From assembly GCA_045122895.1 (NCBI GenBank), contig JBGVIE010000006.1, positions 1-15,330 of the forward strand: 15,330 nucleotides of DNA, given 5' to 3'. The first letter of the stretch is position 1. Every line of letters starts with the position of its first letter. The stretch is from RGIG1934 sp045122895 (GTDB lineage: Bacteria; Bacillota; Clostridia; Lachnospirales; Lachnospiraceae). The position numbers were made by a program, and so were the translations under genes. The notes below the pieces were generated by a model. That model made no database searches, was not told where the DNA came from, and worked only from the letters and a program-made list of their open reading frames with translations. Positions 7,630 through 14,609 of this stretch are shown piece by piece.

Positions 7630-8814
7630 TTATATTTTCACCTGATTAGCGTAAGCACTTATAAATGCTTTCTTAATCTTGGAATATTCTTCAATTGTCA
7701 TACCACTCTCACATAGACTTCCGCTATCAAATCTTACCTTCATAACATTCTCAATCATATATGTATAATTTATCTTCTGTTTGTTCTTCTCTGCATAATT
7801 AATAGAATTAATTATTGAATCAGAAAGCATCACAATCGCTGACTCCAAACTCCTTGGCTTTCTTATTTTCAGACAATGCTCAATAACTATATCCTTAACC
7901 TCATTAGGAATACCATATTTCTCACAAATCAAAAGACCTTCCTTAACATATTCCTTACCAACGCTCTTTCCAATCTCGTGGTACATAGCCCCTGCCTTAA
8001 CAATCTCCCTGTTAGCTCTTGTCCCCTCTGACACAAGCTCTGCAAGATTGCAGACCGTAACTGCATGCTGATAAGATTCAAAGGCTTTTTCCTTGTATTT
8101 AGCCATTGGCTCATAGGTATCATAATATATTCCCGACAAATCTTCAATGCTTATCTTATCAAAAAATATAATTTTTCTAAAAATAAGGCATACAAATCCC
8201 ACTACCAACGTAAGTAATGTCGCAAAAATATTTGCAAAAATCTTATCGTATTTCACACATTCATATGGCAGATTAAAATAAATAATATTGGTTATAGTCA
8301 CAAGGCAAAGCACTAAAACCGCGTTATATATTATATTCATATAGCTCTTAAGATTCTTAGAATAAAGCACAAAAATCATAGCTATAAGAAACATTCTGAT
8401 ATATCCCGCAAAATAATCGACATCGCCTTCACCGAATCCTATTACTATGTATATATATGTTGTATAAAACATAGCAAAGGCTATTCCACTGCTAAAATCA
8501 ATCAAAACCGCTACTGCCACAACCGGAATAAATACGGGAGTAAACTGATTAATGCCAAACAAGGTAATCAGATTAGCAATACCTACAAACCCTGCCACCA
8601 TAATAAAAAAAACAATTCCATTTCGTATCGACCACTTAATCCTCTCTCCAGCCTGGGATAAAAAGATACAAAACATTAATATAATTGTACCAATTATATA
8701 TATCTTTTCATTGTTCCTTTTACCAATATTAAATGTATTACTTACAATTAACGCAGACGATATTAACATAGTGACTGTCAAAAAAATATATTTATATTTG
8801 TTATCTGTTTTCAT
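7630..8814 (-). CDS. PgpH/YqfF-related membrane HD-domain protein with degenerate metal site
   Basis: By position (between phoH and ybeY) and by residual similarity this is the YqfF/PgpH counterpart; PgpH hydrolyses the messenger c-di-AMP. The 394-residue protein has about 7-8 membrane segments in residues 8-215 and a cytoplasmic C-terminal HD-like domain (about 225-394). It lacks the large extracytoplasmic domain of PgpH, hence its shorter length (PgpH is about 700). In the HD domain H250 (ESYQHAV) and H279 remain, but the HD pair is H279-E280 (MYHEIGK). The ENQ/NPHD loop is missing, the later His of 'HV..G' is Tyr289, the HH pair is H313-C314, and D332 (LSDS) is retained. ATG at 8814 follows GAGGAAAG and overlaps phoH by 14 bp. 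Catalysis is doubtful. Confidence 0.8.
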   Translation of the reverse strand: MKTDNKYKYIFLTVTMLISSALIVSNTFNIGKRNNEKIYIIGTIILMFCIFLSQAGERIKWSIRNGIVFFIMVAGFVGIANLITLFGINQFTPVFIPVVAVAVLIDFSSGIAFAMFYTTYIYIVIGFGEGDVDYFAGYIRMFLIAMIFVLYSKNLKSYMNIIYNAVLVLCLVTITNIIYFNLPYECVKYDKIFANIFATLLTLVVGFVCLIFRKIIFFDKISIEDLSGIYYDTYEPMAKYKEKAFESYQHAVTVCNLAELVSEGTRANREIVKAGAMYHEIGKSVGKEYVKEGLLICEKYGIPNEVKDIVIEHCLKIRKPRSLESAIVMLSDSIINSINYAEKNKQKINYTYMIENVMKVRFDSGSLCESGMTIEEYSKIKKAFISAYANQVKI

Positions 8815-9808
8815 CCGTCTTCTTTCCTCTTGTATTCTTTGATTTACTCTCCAGGTTACTCTCATACACTTCATAAGCTTTTACAATCTTCTGCACAAGC
8901 GGATGTCTTACTACATCCTCATTACTAAGTCTGTTCACTGCAATATCATCAATATTATTAAGCACTTTAAGAGCAACCTCAAGACCGGAGGTCACATTCT
9001 TTGGAAGATCCTTCTGTGTGAGATCTCCTGTCACAATAACCTTTGAACCAAAGCCAATTCTTGTAAGAAACATCTTCATCTGTGCAGGTGTTGTATTCTG
9101 TGCCTCATCAAGAATGATAAAAGCATTATCAAGTGTTCTGCCTCGCATATATGCAAGGGGAGCAACCTCTATCAGACCTTTTTCTGAATTATGCATGAAG
9201 CTTTCAGCTCCCATAATCTGATAAAGTGCATCGTAAAGCGGTCTCAGATAAGGGTCTACCTTACTCTGCAAATCTCCCGGCAAAAAACCAAGATTCTCTC
9301 CTGCCTCAATAGCCGGTCTTGTGAGAATAATTCTGCCAACCTCGTTATTCTTAAACGCATTTATCGCCATAGCCATCGCAAGGAATGTCTTTCCCGTACC
9401 GGCAGGACCAACACCAAAAACAATCATCTTATCCCTGATATTTCTGATATACTTTTGCTGACCTGCCGTCTTTGGCTTGATAGGCTTGCCATTTATCGTC
9501 CTGCATATTATATCATCATCAAGCTCAGATAGTGTCTTTACACTGTCTTCAAAGGATAATGAAATAGCATAATTCACTTTCTGTTCATCTATTTCATTCC
9601 CTTTTTCAGACATATTAATAAGTTCTCTTATAATAGCTGCCGCCCTTTTTACACTTACCTCTCCTCCTATTATCTTGAGTTCTGAATTCCTCGCAATAAT
9701 TGTCACGTGAAGAGTTCTCTCTATTTTCTTAATATTTGCATCAAATTGTCCAAAGACATTTCTTTGATGACTTGCCGGTATATCTACAATATTCTCTATT
9801 ACACTCAT
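8801..9808 (-). CDS. phoH: PhoH-family P-loop ATPase (PhoH-like, YbeZ type)
   Basis: The 335-residue cytoplasmic ATPase belongs to the PhoH/YbeZ family, thought to act with YbeY in RNA metabolism and ribosome maturation. An N-terminal KH-like region (about 1-70) precedes the P-loop domain. Walker A is GPAGTGKT at residues 134-141; Walker B with DEAQN lies at about 230-238; LTRPAIEAGENLGFLPGDL and ILTRIGFGSKVIVTGDLTQ-type segments are the usual PhoH signatures. Length is normal. ATG at 9808 has GGCAGG upstream. It lies 30 bp after the short yqfD and overlaps the HD-domain gene by 14 bp, part of the conserved yqfC-yqfD-phoH-yqfF-ybeY series. Confidence 0.95.
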   Translation of the reverse strand: MSVIENIVDIPASHQRNVFGQFDANIKKIERTLHVTIIARNSELKIIGGEVSVKRAAAIIRELINMSEKGNEIDEQKVNYAISLSFEDSVKTLSELDDDIICRTINGKPIKPKTAGQQKYIRNIRDKMIVFGVGPAGTGKTFLAMAMAINAFKNNEVGRIILTRPAIEAGENLGFLPGDLQSKVDPYLRPLYDALYQIMGAESFMHNSEKGLIEVAPLAYMRGRTLDNAFIILDEAQNTTPAQMKMFLTRIGFGSKVIVTGDLTQKDLPKNVTSGLEVALKVLNNIDDIAVNRLSNEDVVRHPLVQKIVKAYEVYESNLESKSKNTRGKKTDENR

Positions 9809-9838
9809 TCTACCTGCCCCTTTATCTAGTATTACTAT

Positions 9839-10378
9839 CTAATTATACTCACTTTCTTTGATTTCAACAAGTAATTTTGAACCATCTGTATAAGCAGTTA
9901 CCCATATTATTCCATAATATTCATCACGTATGGAGAATTCTATGTCTTTTAAGTTGATTTTTTTCTTATTAATTCCCTCTTTGATACCCATCTCACCTAA
10001 GAAATTCTTAATATCTTCCTCTTTATATTTTTGACACCCAATTATCTCTACTTCATATATATTACCCTGCAGAAAAAAAATAATAACAAAATATATTATT
10101 ATTCCAAGAGCAAATGAATATACGTTCCTTTTTCGTCTAATCCATAAAAGGGCGCCCCTTTTCTTCACAATTCTAAGCTTAACCATACATTTGCTTCTGA
10201 CTTTCTTAAGCGTAAGTATCTCCTTTGCAGGCACATCAATCTCACAAATACCATTATCTACAGATATATTATATATCACCACATTTTTATTTTTACACAG
10301 GTTTAAAAATCTCTCTGCGTTATTTCCATCTATTCTAACTGTAACTATTCCGGTTATTCTATGTATGAGATGCCACAT
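9839..10378 (-). CDS. yqfD: Sporulation protein YqfD, N-terminal half only
   Basis: The 179-residue protein matches the first half of YqfD, a membrane protein of the sporulation programme (about 400 residues in Bacillus). Visible are the N-terminal 'G.v.v.i.G..aerFLnlc' region, KKVRSKCMVKLRIVKKRG, one membrane helix at about 86-104, and the post-helix domain EVEIIGCQKYKEEDIKNFL through YGIIWVTAYTDGSKLLVEIKE. It then ends at a TAG (9839-9841). Only 30 bp separate the stop from phoH, so the missing C-terminal half is absent and not merely frameshifted. ATG at 10378 has AAGGG upstream and overlaps yqfC by 25 bp. It may be a shortened functional version or a decayed gene. Confidence 0.82.
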   Translation of the reverse strand: MWHLIHRITGIVTVRIDGNNAERFLNLCKNKNVVIYNISVDNGICEIDVPAKEILTLKKVRSKCMVKLRIVKKRGALLWIRRKRNVYSFALGIIIYFVIIFFLQGNIYEVEIIGCQKYKEEDIKNFLGEMGIKEGINKKKINLKDIEFSIRDEYYGIIWVTAYTDGSKLLVEIKESEYN

Positions 10379-10620
10379 ATTTTACCCTTCAGATGTAGAT
10401 AATTGTCCTGATAACAGTCTATATGCATATTGTGTCCTGAAATATCAACTACACCGTCCCTGCTCAACAGTTTAAGTTTCTCTTCGCTATACGTTAATAT
10501 TCCAAGAAAATTCTCAATATATATTTCACGAAATCCAACTATTCTTATCGCAACTGAACCATAAAAAATATCTTCCGTAGCAAATGCAAGCTTTGTTATT
10601 TTGCTCATAACTACATCCAT
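10354..10620 (-). CDS. yqfC: Sporulation protein YqfC (YabP/YqfC family)
   Basis: The 88-residue protein fits the small YabP/YqfC family of spore-associated proteins: VAIRIVGFREIYIENFLGILTYSEEKLKLLSRDG is the conserved core, followed by the 'I.G..m.I..y..d.L.l.GkI..i.Y' tail. Its location directly before yqfD and phoH is the conserved one. The ribosome binding site ahead of ATG at 10620 is weak (AGAAAAAGAAA); a second ATG at 10608 would remove four residues and is also possible. This gene appears to open the core operon, immediately after the hairpin that closes the ABC cassette. Identification is good from sequence pattern and position together. Confidence 0.85.
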   Translation of the reverse strand: MDVVMSKITKLAFATEDIFYGSVAIRIVGFREIYIENFLGILTYSEEKLKLLSRDGVVDISGHNMHIDCYQDNYLHLKGKICGISYIE

Positions 10621-10645
10621 TTTCTTTTTCTATATGTATATGATA

Positions 10646-10674
10646 AGAGCCGGAATTCAATGAATCCCGGCTCT
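10646..10674 (-). terminator. Hairpin after the ABC cassette, probable weak terminator
   Basis: AGAGCCGG and CCGGCTCT form a perfect 8-bp arm pair, and ATTCA/TGAAT can extend it inward with one unpaired base each side. It lies 3 bp after the stop of the ABC ATPase gene and ahead of yqfC. The sequence that follows leftward (TATCATATACATATAG) is AT-rich but has no clean U-tract, so termination may be partial. It marks the cassette boundary. Confidence 0.55.
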
Positions 10675-10677
10675 GAC

Positions 10678-11334
10678 TTATATATTTCCATCTACAATTT
10701 CAATAGTTCTTTCACAACTGTCAGCTATCTCTAAATCATGTGTAACTATTATAACTGTCTTTCCCTGTTTATTTAATTTCTTGAACAATTCCATTATTTC
10801 TTTAGAAGTCTTTGAATCAAGAGCTCCCGTCGGCTCATCTGCAAGAATAATTGAAGGATTGTTAACCATAGCTCTTGCGATAGCAATCCTCTGCTTCTGA
10901 CCGCCCGAAAGTTCCACAACCTTCTTATCCTTAAGGTTAATAAGGTCAACATTTCTGATAGCATCCTTTGCCTTTTCCTTCTGATTCTTGTCTTTTGCAA
11001 TAATCAAAGGAATCATAACATTCTCCAGAACACTGTAACCTTCAATCAGAGCAAAATCCTGCATAACAAGACCGACCTTTTTATTTCTGAAATCAGCTAT
11101 CTGCTTCTCTTTCATCTCAGATATCTCTTCACCGTCAACCTTGTAGCTTCCTGAATTATATTCTGATATTCCCGCTAATATGTTAAGCAGAGTGCTCTTT
11201 CCAGACCCTGACTTTCCGATAATAGCAACCATCTCACCATCTTTTATCTCAAGACTTACTCCATTAAGTGCCTTGAATTCATTCTTTTTATTATAATTAT
11301 AAATCTTGACCAGATCTTTAATAACAATTCCCAT
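10678..11334 (-). CDS. ABC transporter ATP-binding protein (LolD/MacB type)
   Basis: The 218-residue nucleotide-binding subunit would power the two permeases encoded upstream. All motifs are intact: Walker A GKSGSGKST (40-48), Q-loop Q92 in VMQDFALIEGYSVLENV, signature LSGGQ (142-146), Walker B IILADEPTGALD with catalytic E167, and the switch H199 in VTHD. The 'PTGALD' D-loop and the size fit the LolD/MacB/FtsE-type group that pairs with FtsX-like permeases, including peptide and bacteriocin exporters. ATG at 11334 has GGAGGAAG upstream and starts 18 bp after the second permease. It is the last gene of the cassette. Transport direction and substrate are inferred, not shown. Confidence 0.93.
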   Translation of the reverse strand: MGIVIKDLVKIYNYNKKNEFKALNGVSLEIKDGEMVAIIGKSGSGKSTLLNILAGISEYNSGSYKVDGEEISEMKEKQIADFRNKKVGLVMQDFALIEGYSVLENVMIPLIIAKDKNQKEKAKDAIRNVDLINLKDKKVVELSGGQKQRIAIARAMVNNPSIILADEPTGALDSKTSKEIMELFKKLNKQGKTVIIVTHDLEIADSCERTIEIVDGNI

Positions 11335-11352
11335 TATACTTCCTCCATACTT

Positions 11353-12558
11353 CTATTCTACCTTTGCTTCACGCAAAATCTCATCAGGCGCTGATTTTCT
11401 TATCATCCTGTATGCCATAAATGTTCCAAATGAAATATACACAAGACATATCAACAGAATAATCAATGTCTGGATTTTTCCAAGTGTCATAAATATTTTA
11501 TTATGTATAGGTGTATATCCAATTAATGAATACAACGAAATAAATATCATCACTGAAAAAATAGAATTAACCACCTTCTGGAACAATGGAACAAGCACCA
11601 TAGACTGCCACTTAGTTCCAAGCGCATAGTACACTCCATATCTTGTCATTAATTTCTTAAGAAGCAGATATTCATATCCAAGTATAGAACTCATAATAAG
11701 AATTATCGATGCAAAAATTATCGGAACATATGTAACAAGAATATTTCTTATTCTTCTCAGGGAATTTTTGTAGAATTGTTCTAATGAACTGATATATATT
11801 CCAAACCCTGTCATTGATTCTTCCTCTATTTTTTTCTTATTATACTCAATCTCTTCATCAGATATATCATCCTTAAACCTAATTAAAGCATTTGCTATTT
11901 TATTTGACGGAAGTCTAACTTCTAATTTACTTAATTGTCTATCTGTTGTAATCGCTATTAATCCTATTTGTTCAGAATCCAATTTACTAAATAAATCTGT
12001 ATAATCTGTCTTCTCGTGTGAAGCATCTGTAAATTCATTTCCTATATACAGATATTGTTTATCTTTGATAATTCCTGAAATATATAGCTTTATTTTTTCA
12101 CCCATACAATTATCTATTTCAATCACGTCTCCAACATCTATTCCCTGTTCATTTTGATTAACAACACAAGTAATATATTGAGAATCAACAAAAATACTAT
12201 CAACCCAATGTCCTTTTAATAGTACTGGTTGATAATAATCTGAAAAATTATCATTGTATGTTATTAGACTCATTCCGATTTTCTCATCATTCTCATCTAT
12301 GTACGATGGAAAACATGTCCTTCCATATACTACTTCATCAACTTTCTTCAAATCTTTTATAGTATATTCAGAAATATCAAATGCGACTACTCCTTTACCA
12401 TTTTTAACAGACTTATTAAGTGCTACGAACATCCCCGTCTGAGCAAGTGTTGTAGATGATAAAATCACTACAAGAATTAATATTAGTACAAACTGAACAA
12501 TTGTAAATATATTTCTTTTAAAATTGTTCATATAATCATATATTGAAAGTTTAAACAT
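11353..12558 (-). CDS. FtsX/MacB-type ABC permease, second subunit
   Basis: The 401-residue membrane protein shows the FtsX/MacB layout: one N-terminal helix (about 18-40), a large extracytoplasmic domain (about 41-270), and three C-terminal helices (about 275-299, 328-347, 363-386). The tail SAPDEILREAKVE is the common 'P.e.LR' ending of such permeases. Such subunits work as mechanotransmitters rather than classic channels. ATG at 12558 follows AGGAGG by 7 bases, and that site lies inside the last codons of the upstream permease; the two genes overlap by 8 bp (12551-12558), implying coupled synthesis of a heterodimer. The external domain resembles no family I can name. Confidence 0.85.
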   Translation of the reverse strand: MFKLSIYDYMNNFKRNIFTIVQFVLILILVVILSSTTLAQTGMFVALNKSVKNGKGVVAFDISEYTIKDLKKVDEVVYGRTCFPSYIDENDEKIGMSLITYNDNFSDYYQPVLLKGHWVDSIFVDSQYITCVVNQNEQGIDVGDVIEIDNCMGEKIKLYISGIIKDKQYLYIGNEFTDASHEKTDYTDLFSKLDSEQIGLIAITTDRQLSKLEVRLPSNKIANALIRFKDDISDEEIEYNKKKIEEESMTGFGIYISSLEQFYKNSLRRIRNILVTYVPIIFASIILIMSSILGYEYLLLKKLMTRYGVYYALGTKWQSMVLVPLFQKVVNSIFSVMIFISLYSLIGYTPIHNKIFMTLGKIQTLIILLICLVYISFGTFMAYRMIRKSAPDEILREAKVE

Positions 12559-13672
12559 AATAAGTCCTCCTAAGTAGATGCAACGGTTCTCTTTTGTTCA
12601 TAAGGACAGCTAATAATGTTGCAACAATTGTAGTTAATCCTAAATATATAATAGACAATTTGCATACTGTTGTAACTGAAAACACTTCCCGGAAATGCGA
12701 GAAAATATTTACTAAAACCATTTTATATATTATCATAAAGCTAAACGCACCAGCCAAAAATGAGGTCAAATTGAGAATTTCTATTTCAATAAAAAGAGAC
12801 AAACACATATCCTTATAGGAATATCCACATATCTGTATAATTGCATTCTTTTTTCTTCTCTTTCCAATAAGATTCATATATATTACAATTATGTTAATAC
12901 TTGCTAAAACCCCAATTATAACTGCAACAAAATTCATAGAATTAAGAGTTTTTTTTCTTGCTGGTTTGTCCAAATATAACTCATCAAAACTTACATTTTC
13001 TCCATAATGTTTGCTTAGTGCGGATTTAAACACATCATAATCATGTTCTGTCGGGTTATTCGTAAAATGAACATATAATCCAATCACATAATAATCCGAT
13101 TTTGGAAGAAGCAAATATGGTATTTGTAGATAAGGAATATCCTCTAACATAATCTCATAATTACCAACAACAGTATATTTGTTCCCTCCAAGTTCAATTT
13201 CCTTATTGACTTCAAAAAAATCACTTGCAATAGCGACGTAATCTTCACCCTGAAAATCATTTTCTTCTAATGCTCTTCCTTTTGTGATTTTAAAAGGCTT
13301 TGAGTATCTAGGAACACTATATTTATTACCATCAATATATCCATTATGAGAATGAATCGCATATTTTTCATCACCTTTATGATACATTCCAAGAATTGTG
13401 AAGCCACACACATTATCTCCCATATTATCTAAAATTTCATCAATTCCTTCAGTAAGCGGCAAGAATTCATTAGCTTCATTATCACTATTAAAATCCGCTG
13501 TGAATTCAAAAGTATCATAAGTCATATTATCTAACTCTTTTTGATAATTCACTAACAGACCATATATAAAAAAGATGAAAAATACAGATATAATCTGTAG
13601 AATAACGAAAATAAAAAACATATCCTTATGATTCTTAAAAAAATCAGATATATTTTTCTTTACAAAATACAT
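12551..13672 (-). CDS. FtsX/MacB-type ABC permease, first subunit
   Basis: The 373-residue protein has the same plan as its neighbour: one N-terminal helix (about 18-41), an external domain (about 42-245) with a MacB-like pattern (ITKGRALEENDFQGEDYVAIASDFF, then IELGGNKYTVVGNYEI), and three C-terminal helices (about 249-271, 285-315, 338-360). The tail KREPLHLLRR matches the FtsX-family ending. Together with the second permease it probably forms an asymmetric dimer. ATG at 13672 has GGGAGGTG upstream. It follows the secreted-protein gene by 75 bp, with no clear terminator between them, so both are likely read from the promoter at 14231-14259. Confidence 0.83.
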   Translation of the reverse strand: MYFVKKNISDFFKNHKDMFFIFVILQIISVFFIFFIYGLLVNYQKELDNMTYDTFEFTADFNSDNEANEFLPLTEGIDEILDNMGDNVCGFTILGMYHKGDEKYAIHSHNGYIDGNKYSVPRYSKPFKITKGRALEENDFQGEDYVAIASDFFEVNKEIELGGNKYTVVGNYEIMLEDIPYLQIPYLLLPKSDYYVIGLYVHFTNNPTEHDYDVFKSALSKHYGENVSFDELYLDKPARKKTLNSMNFVAVIIGVLASINIIVIYMNLIGKRRKKNAIIQICGYSYKDMCLSLFIEIEILNLTSFLAGAFSFMIIYKMVLVNIFSHFREVFSVTTVCKLSIIYLGLTTIVATLLAVLMNKREPLHLLRRTYYV

Positions 13673-13747
13673 ATAAACACCTCCCTATATGACTGGTATG
13701 TATAATTTTTAAGACTTTTTATTTGACTCTATTTATTTACCTCAATT

Positions 13748-14185
13748 CTAATAATGCTGATTTGCTCTAAACTCAAAAGATTCGATTTTTCCCGAAGCAC
13801 TAGAACTTGAAGCATAACCATATGCTTTATGTTCAAATGCTATTGCACCTGAAGAAATTTTTCTTGTAAGTCCATTCGTTCTCAAGGTTTCTCCAACCTC
13901 TAGTCCTTTTCCGCTCACTGTTGGACTTTGTATATTATCATCATAATCAAATCTTATAGTACTAACTTCAAAATAGAACTTCTGTGTGCTTCTATTTGTT
14001 GCAGAAGTATACACTGTTGTTCCCGAAGTACTGGTATAAGCATGATAGTATCCTATACCTGCCTTTACGTCCTTAGAGTATGTTTTTTTGTTTTTAACAT
14101 TCATGGTAGTCATACCGAATGTGGTAAACGATGTGCATAGTAACATTCCCACACACACAACTGCGAATAGCTTTGATTTTGTCAT
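13748..14185 (-). CDS. Small Sec-exported protein of unknown family, probable partner of the ABC transporter
   Basis: I do not recognise a family. The 145-residue product begins with a clear signal peptide: MTKSK, a hydrophobic core at residues 6-22, and possible cleavage near 24-28. The two cysteines lie inside the core and do not form a lipobox, so the mature part (about 118 residues) is cysteine-free and released or wall-associated. It is rich in Ser, Thr, Tyr and Gly with alternating polar and hydrophobic residues (SGTTVYTSATNRSTQKFYFE, then SGAIAFEHKAYGYASSSSAS), suggesting a beta-sandwich. ATG at 14185 follows AGGAGG by 9 bases; an ATG at 14206 lacks such a site. It heads the ABC cassette, a layout seen with some secreted bacteriocin-like proteins, but no bacteriocin motif is present. 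Confidence 0.75.
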   Translation of the reverse strand: MTKSKLFAVVCVGMLLCTSFTTFGMTTMNVKNKKTYSKDVKAGIGYYHAYTSTSGTTVYTSATNRSTQKFYFEVSTIRFDYDDNIQSPTVSGKGLEVGETLRTNGLTRKISSGAIAFEHKAYGYASSSSASGKIESFEFRANQHY

Positions 14186-14230
14186 AGATTTTATCCTCCT
14201 ATCCATCTCGTCTTCATACCAGTCTTTATC

Positions 14231-14259
14231 ATTATATTATTATTACTATTATTTGTCAA
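14231..14259 (-). promoter_or_regulatory. Consensus sigma-A promoter for the secreted-protein/ABC cassette
   Basis: Reading leftward, TTGACA (14259-14254) is followed after exactly 17 bases by TATAAT (14236-14231). Both boxes match the sigma-70/sigma-A consensus perfectly. Transcription would begin near 14224, giving a leader of about 38 bases that contains the AGGAGG (14200-14195) of the secreted-protein gene and confirms the ATG at 14185. Confidence 0.9.
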
Positions 14260-14301
14260 TATTTTTGTATAATCTTTCCAATTTTGTTGACACTCTCAGT
14301 T

Positions 14302-14350
14302 AAAAAATCGCCGAGTTGAATAAAATAATCAAGTCTGCACTCAACTAGGC
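14302..14350 (-). terminator. Second hairpin with T-run between rpsU and the cassette promoter
   Basis: Reading leftward, GCCTAGTTGA (14350-14341) pairs with TCAACTCGGC (14319-14310) in 9 of 10 positions with one T/C mismatch. The loop is 21 bases, followed by GA and six T residues (14307-14302). It could be a back-up terminator for rpsU transcripts that insulates the cassette, or a regulatory leader structure. The long loop makes it weaker than the terminator next to rpsU. Confidence 0.45.
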
Positions 14351-14366
14351 TACTACTACTACTACT
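14350..14366. repeat. Trinucleotide repeat (CTA)5CT
   Basis: Five uninterrupted CTA units plus CT lie in the non-coding space between the rpsU terminator and the second hairpin (plus-strand reading). Copy number could vary by slippage; it is outside any gene or promoter box that I can see. Confidence 0.85.
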
Positions 14367-14369
14367 GAG

Positions 14370-14403
14370 AAAAAAAATTCCACGGTAGTGCCACCGTGGA
14401 ATT
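14370..14403 (-). terminator. Intrinsic terminator of rpsU
   Basis: An 11-bp perfect stem (AATTCCACGGT with ACCGTGGAATT) closes a 6-base loop. In the leftward direction it is followed by a run of T (the A-run 14370-14377 on the plus strand, two of which are in the stem). It starts 7 bases after the rpsU stop codon. This is a textbook Rho-independent terminator and separates rpsU from the cassette. Confidence 0.93.
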
Positions 14404-14410
14404 CCTCTAA

Positions 14411-14587
14411 TTAGTTATATTTACGTTTTCTAGCTGCTTCAGATTTCTTCTTACGCTTTACGCTTGGCTTTTCGTAATGTTCTCTCTTACGAATTTCCTG
14501 CTGAATGCCTGCCTTTGCACAGTTTCTTTTGAATCTGCGTAAAGCACTATCTAAAGACTCGTTTTCTTTAACGATTACATTTGACAT
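14411..14587 (-). CDS. rpsU: 30S ribosomal protein S21
   Basis: I translated this 58-residue protein by hand. It begins MSNVIVKENESLDSALRRFK, continues RNCAKAGIQQEIRKREHYEK, and ends in the Lys/Arg-rich tail RKKKSEAARKRKYN. This is the standard bacterial S21 pattern and length: an acidic start, a helix with the conserved RRFKR segment, and a basic C-terminus that contacts 16S rRNA near the anti-Shine-Dalgarno region of the small subunit. The ATG at 14587 has AAGGTG about 7 bases upstream and a second purine-rich GGAGGGAGG further up. It has its own promoter just after alaS and its own strong terminator. Confidence 0.97.
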   Translation of the reverse strand: MSNVIVKENESLDSALRRFKRNCAKAGIQQEIRKREHYEKPSVKRKKKSEAARKRKYN

Positions 14588-14609
14588 AGTCTCACACCTT
14601 ACCTCCCTC

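Noticed and set aside
9809..9838. A frameshift or sequencing error splitting yqfD
   Set aside because: Only 30 bases lie between the yqfD stop and the phoH start, too little for the missing half of about 200 residues in any frame.
10646..10674. Hairpin as the terminal inverted repeat of an insertion sequence
   Set aside because: Its two arms are adjacent, no matching copy is seen at the other side of the cassette, and no transposase gene is present. A terminator-like role fits better.
13748..14185. Calling the secreted protein a lactococcin-972-family bacteriocin
   Set aside because: The signal peptide, size class and ABC neighbours are suggestive, but I cannot see the family's conserved residues, and the permeases are not the large single bacteriocin-associated membrane protein. 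Kept only as a hypothesis.
10678..14185. Low GC content as proof of recent horizontal transfer of the cassette
   Set aside because: Hand-counted 60-base blocks gave about 25-32% GC in the permeases and about 35% in the secreted-protein gene. However, the ATPase gene gave near 48%, and the core HD-domain gene also fell to about 27%. Composition does not separate cassette from core.
14281..14320. A plus-strand promoter starting with TTGACA at 14286
   Set aside because: The sequence 16-18 bases downstream has no -10-like hexamer, and no plus-strand gene follows.
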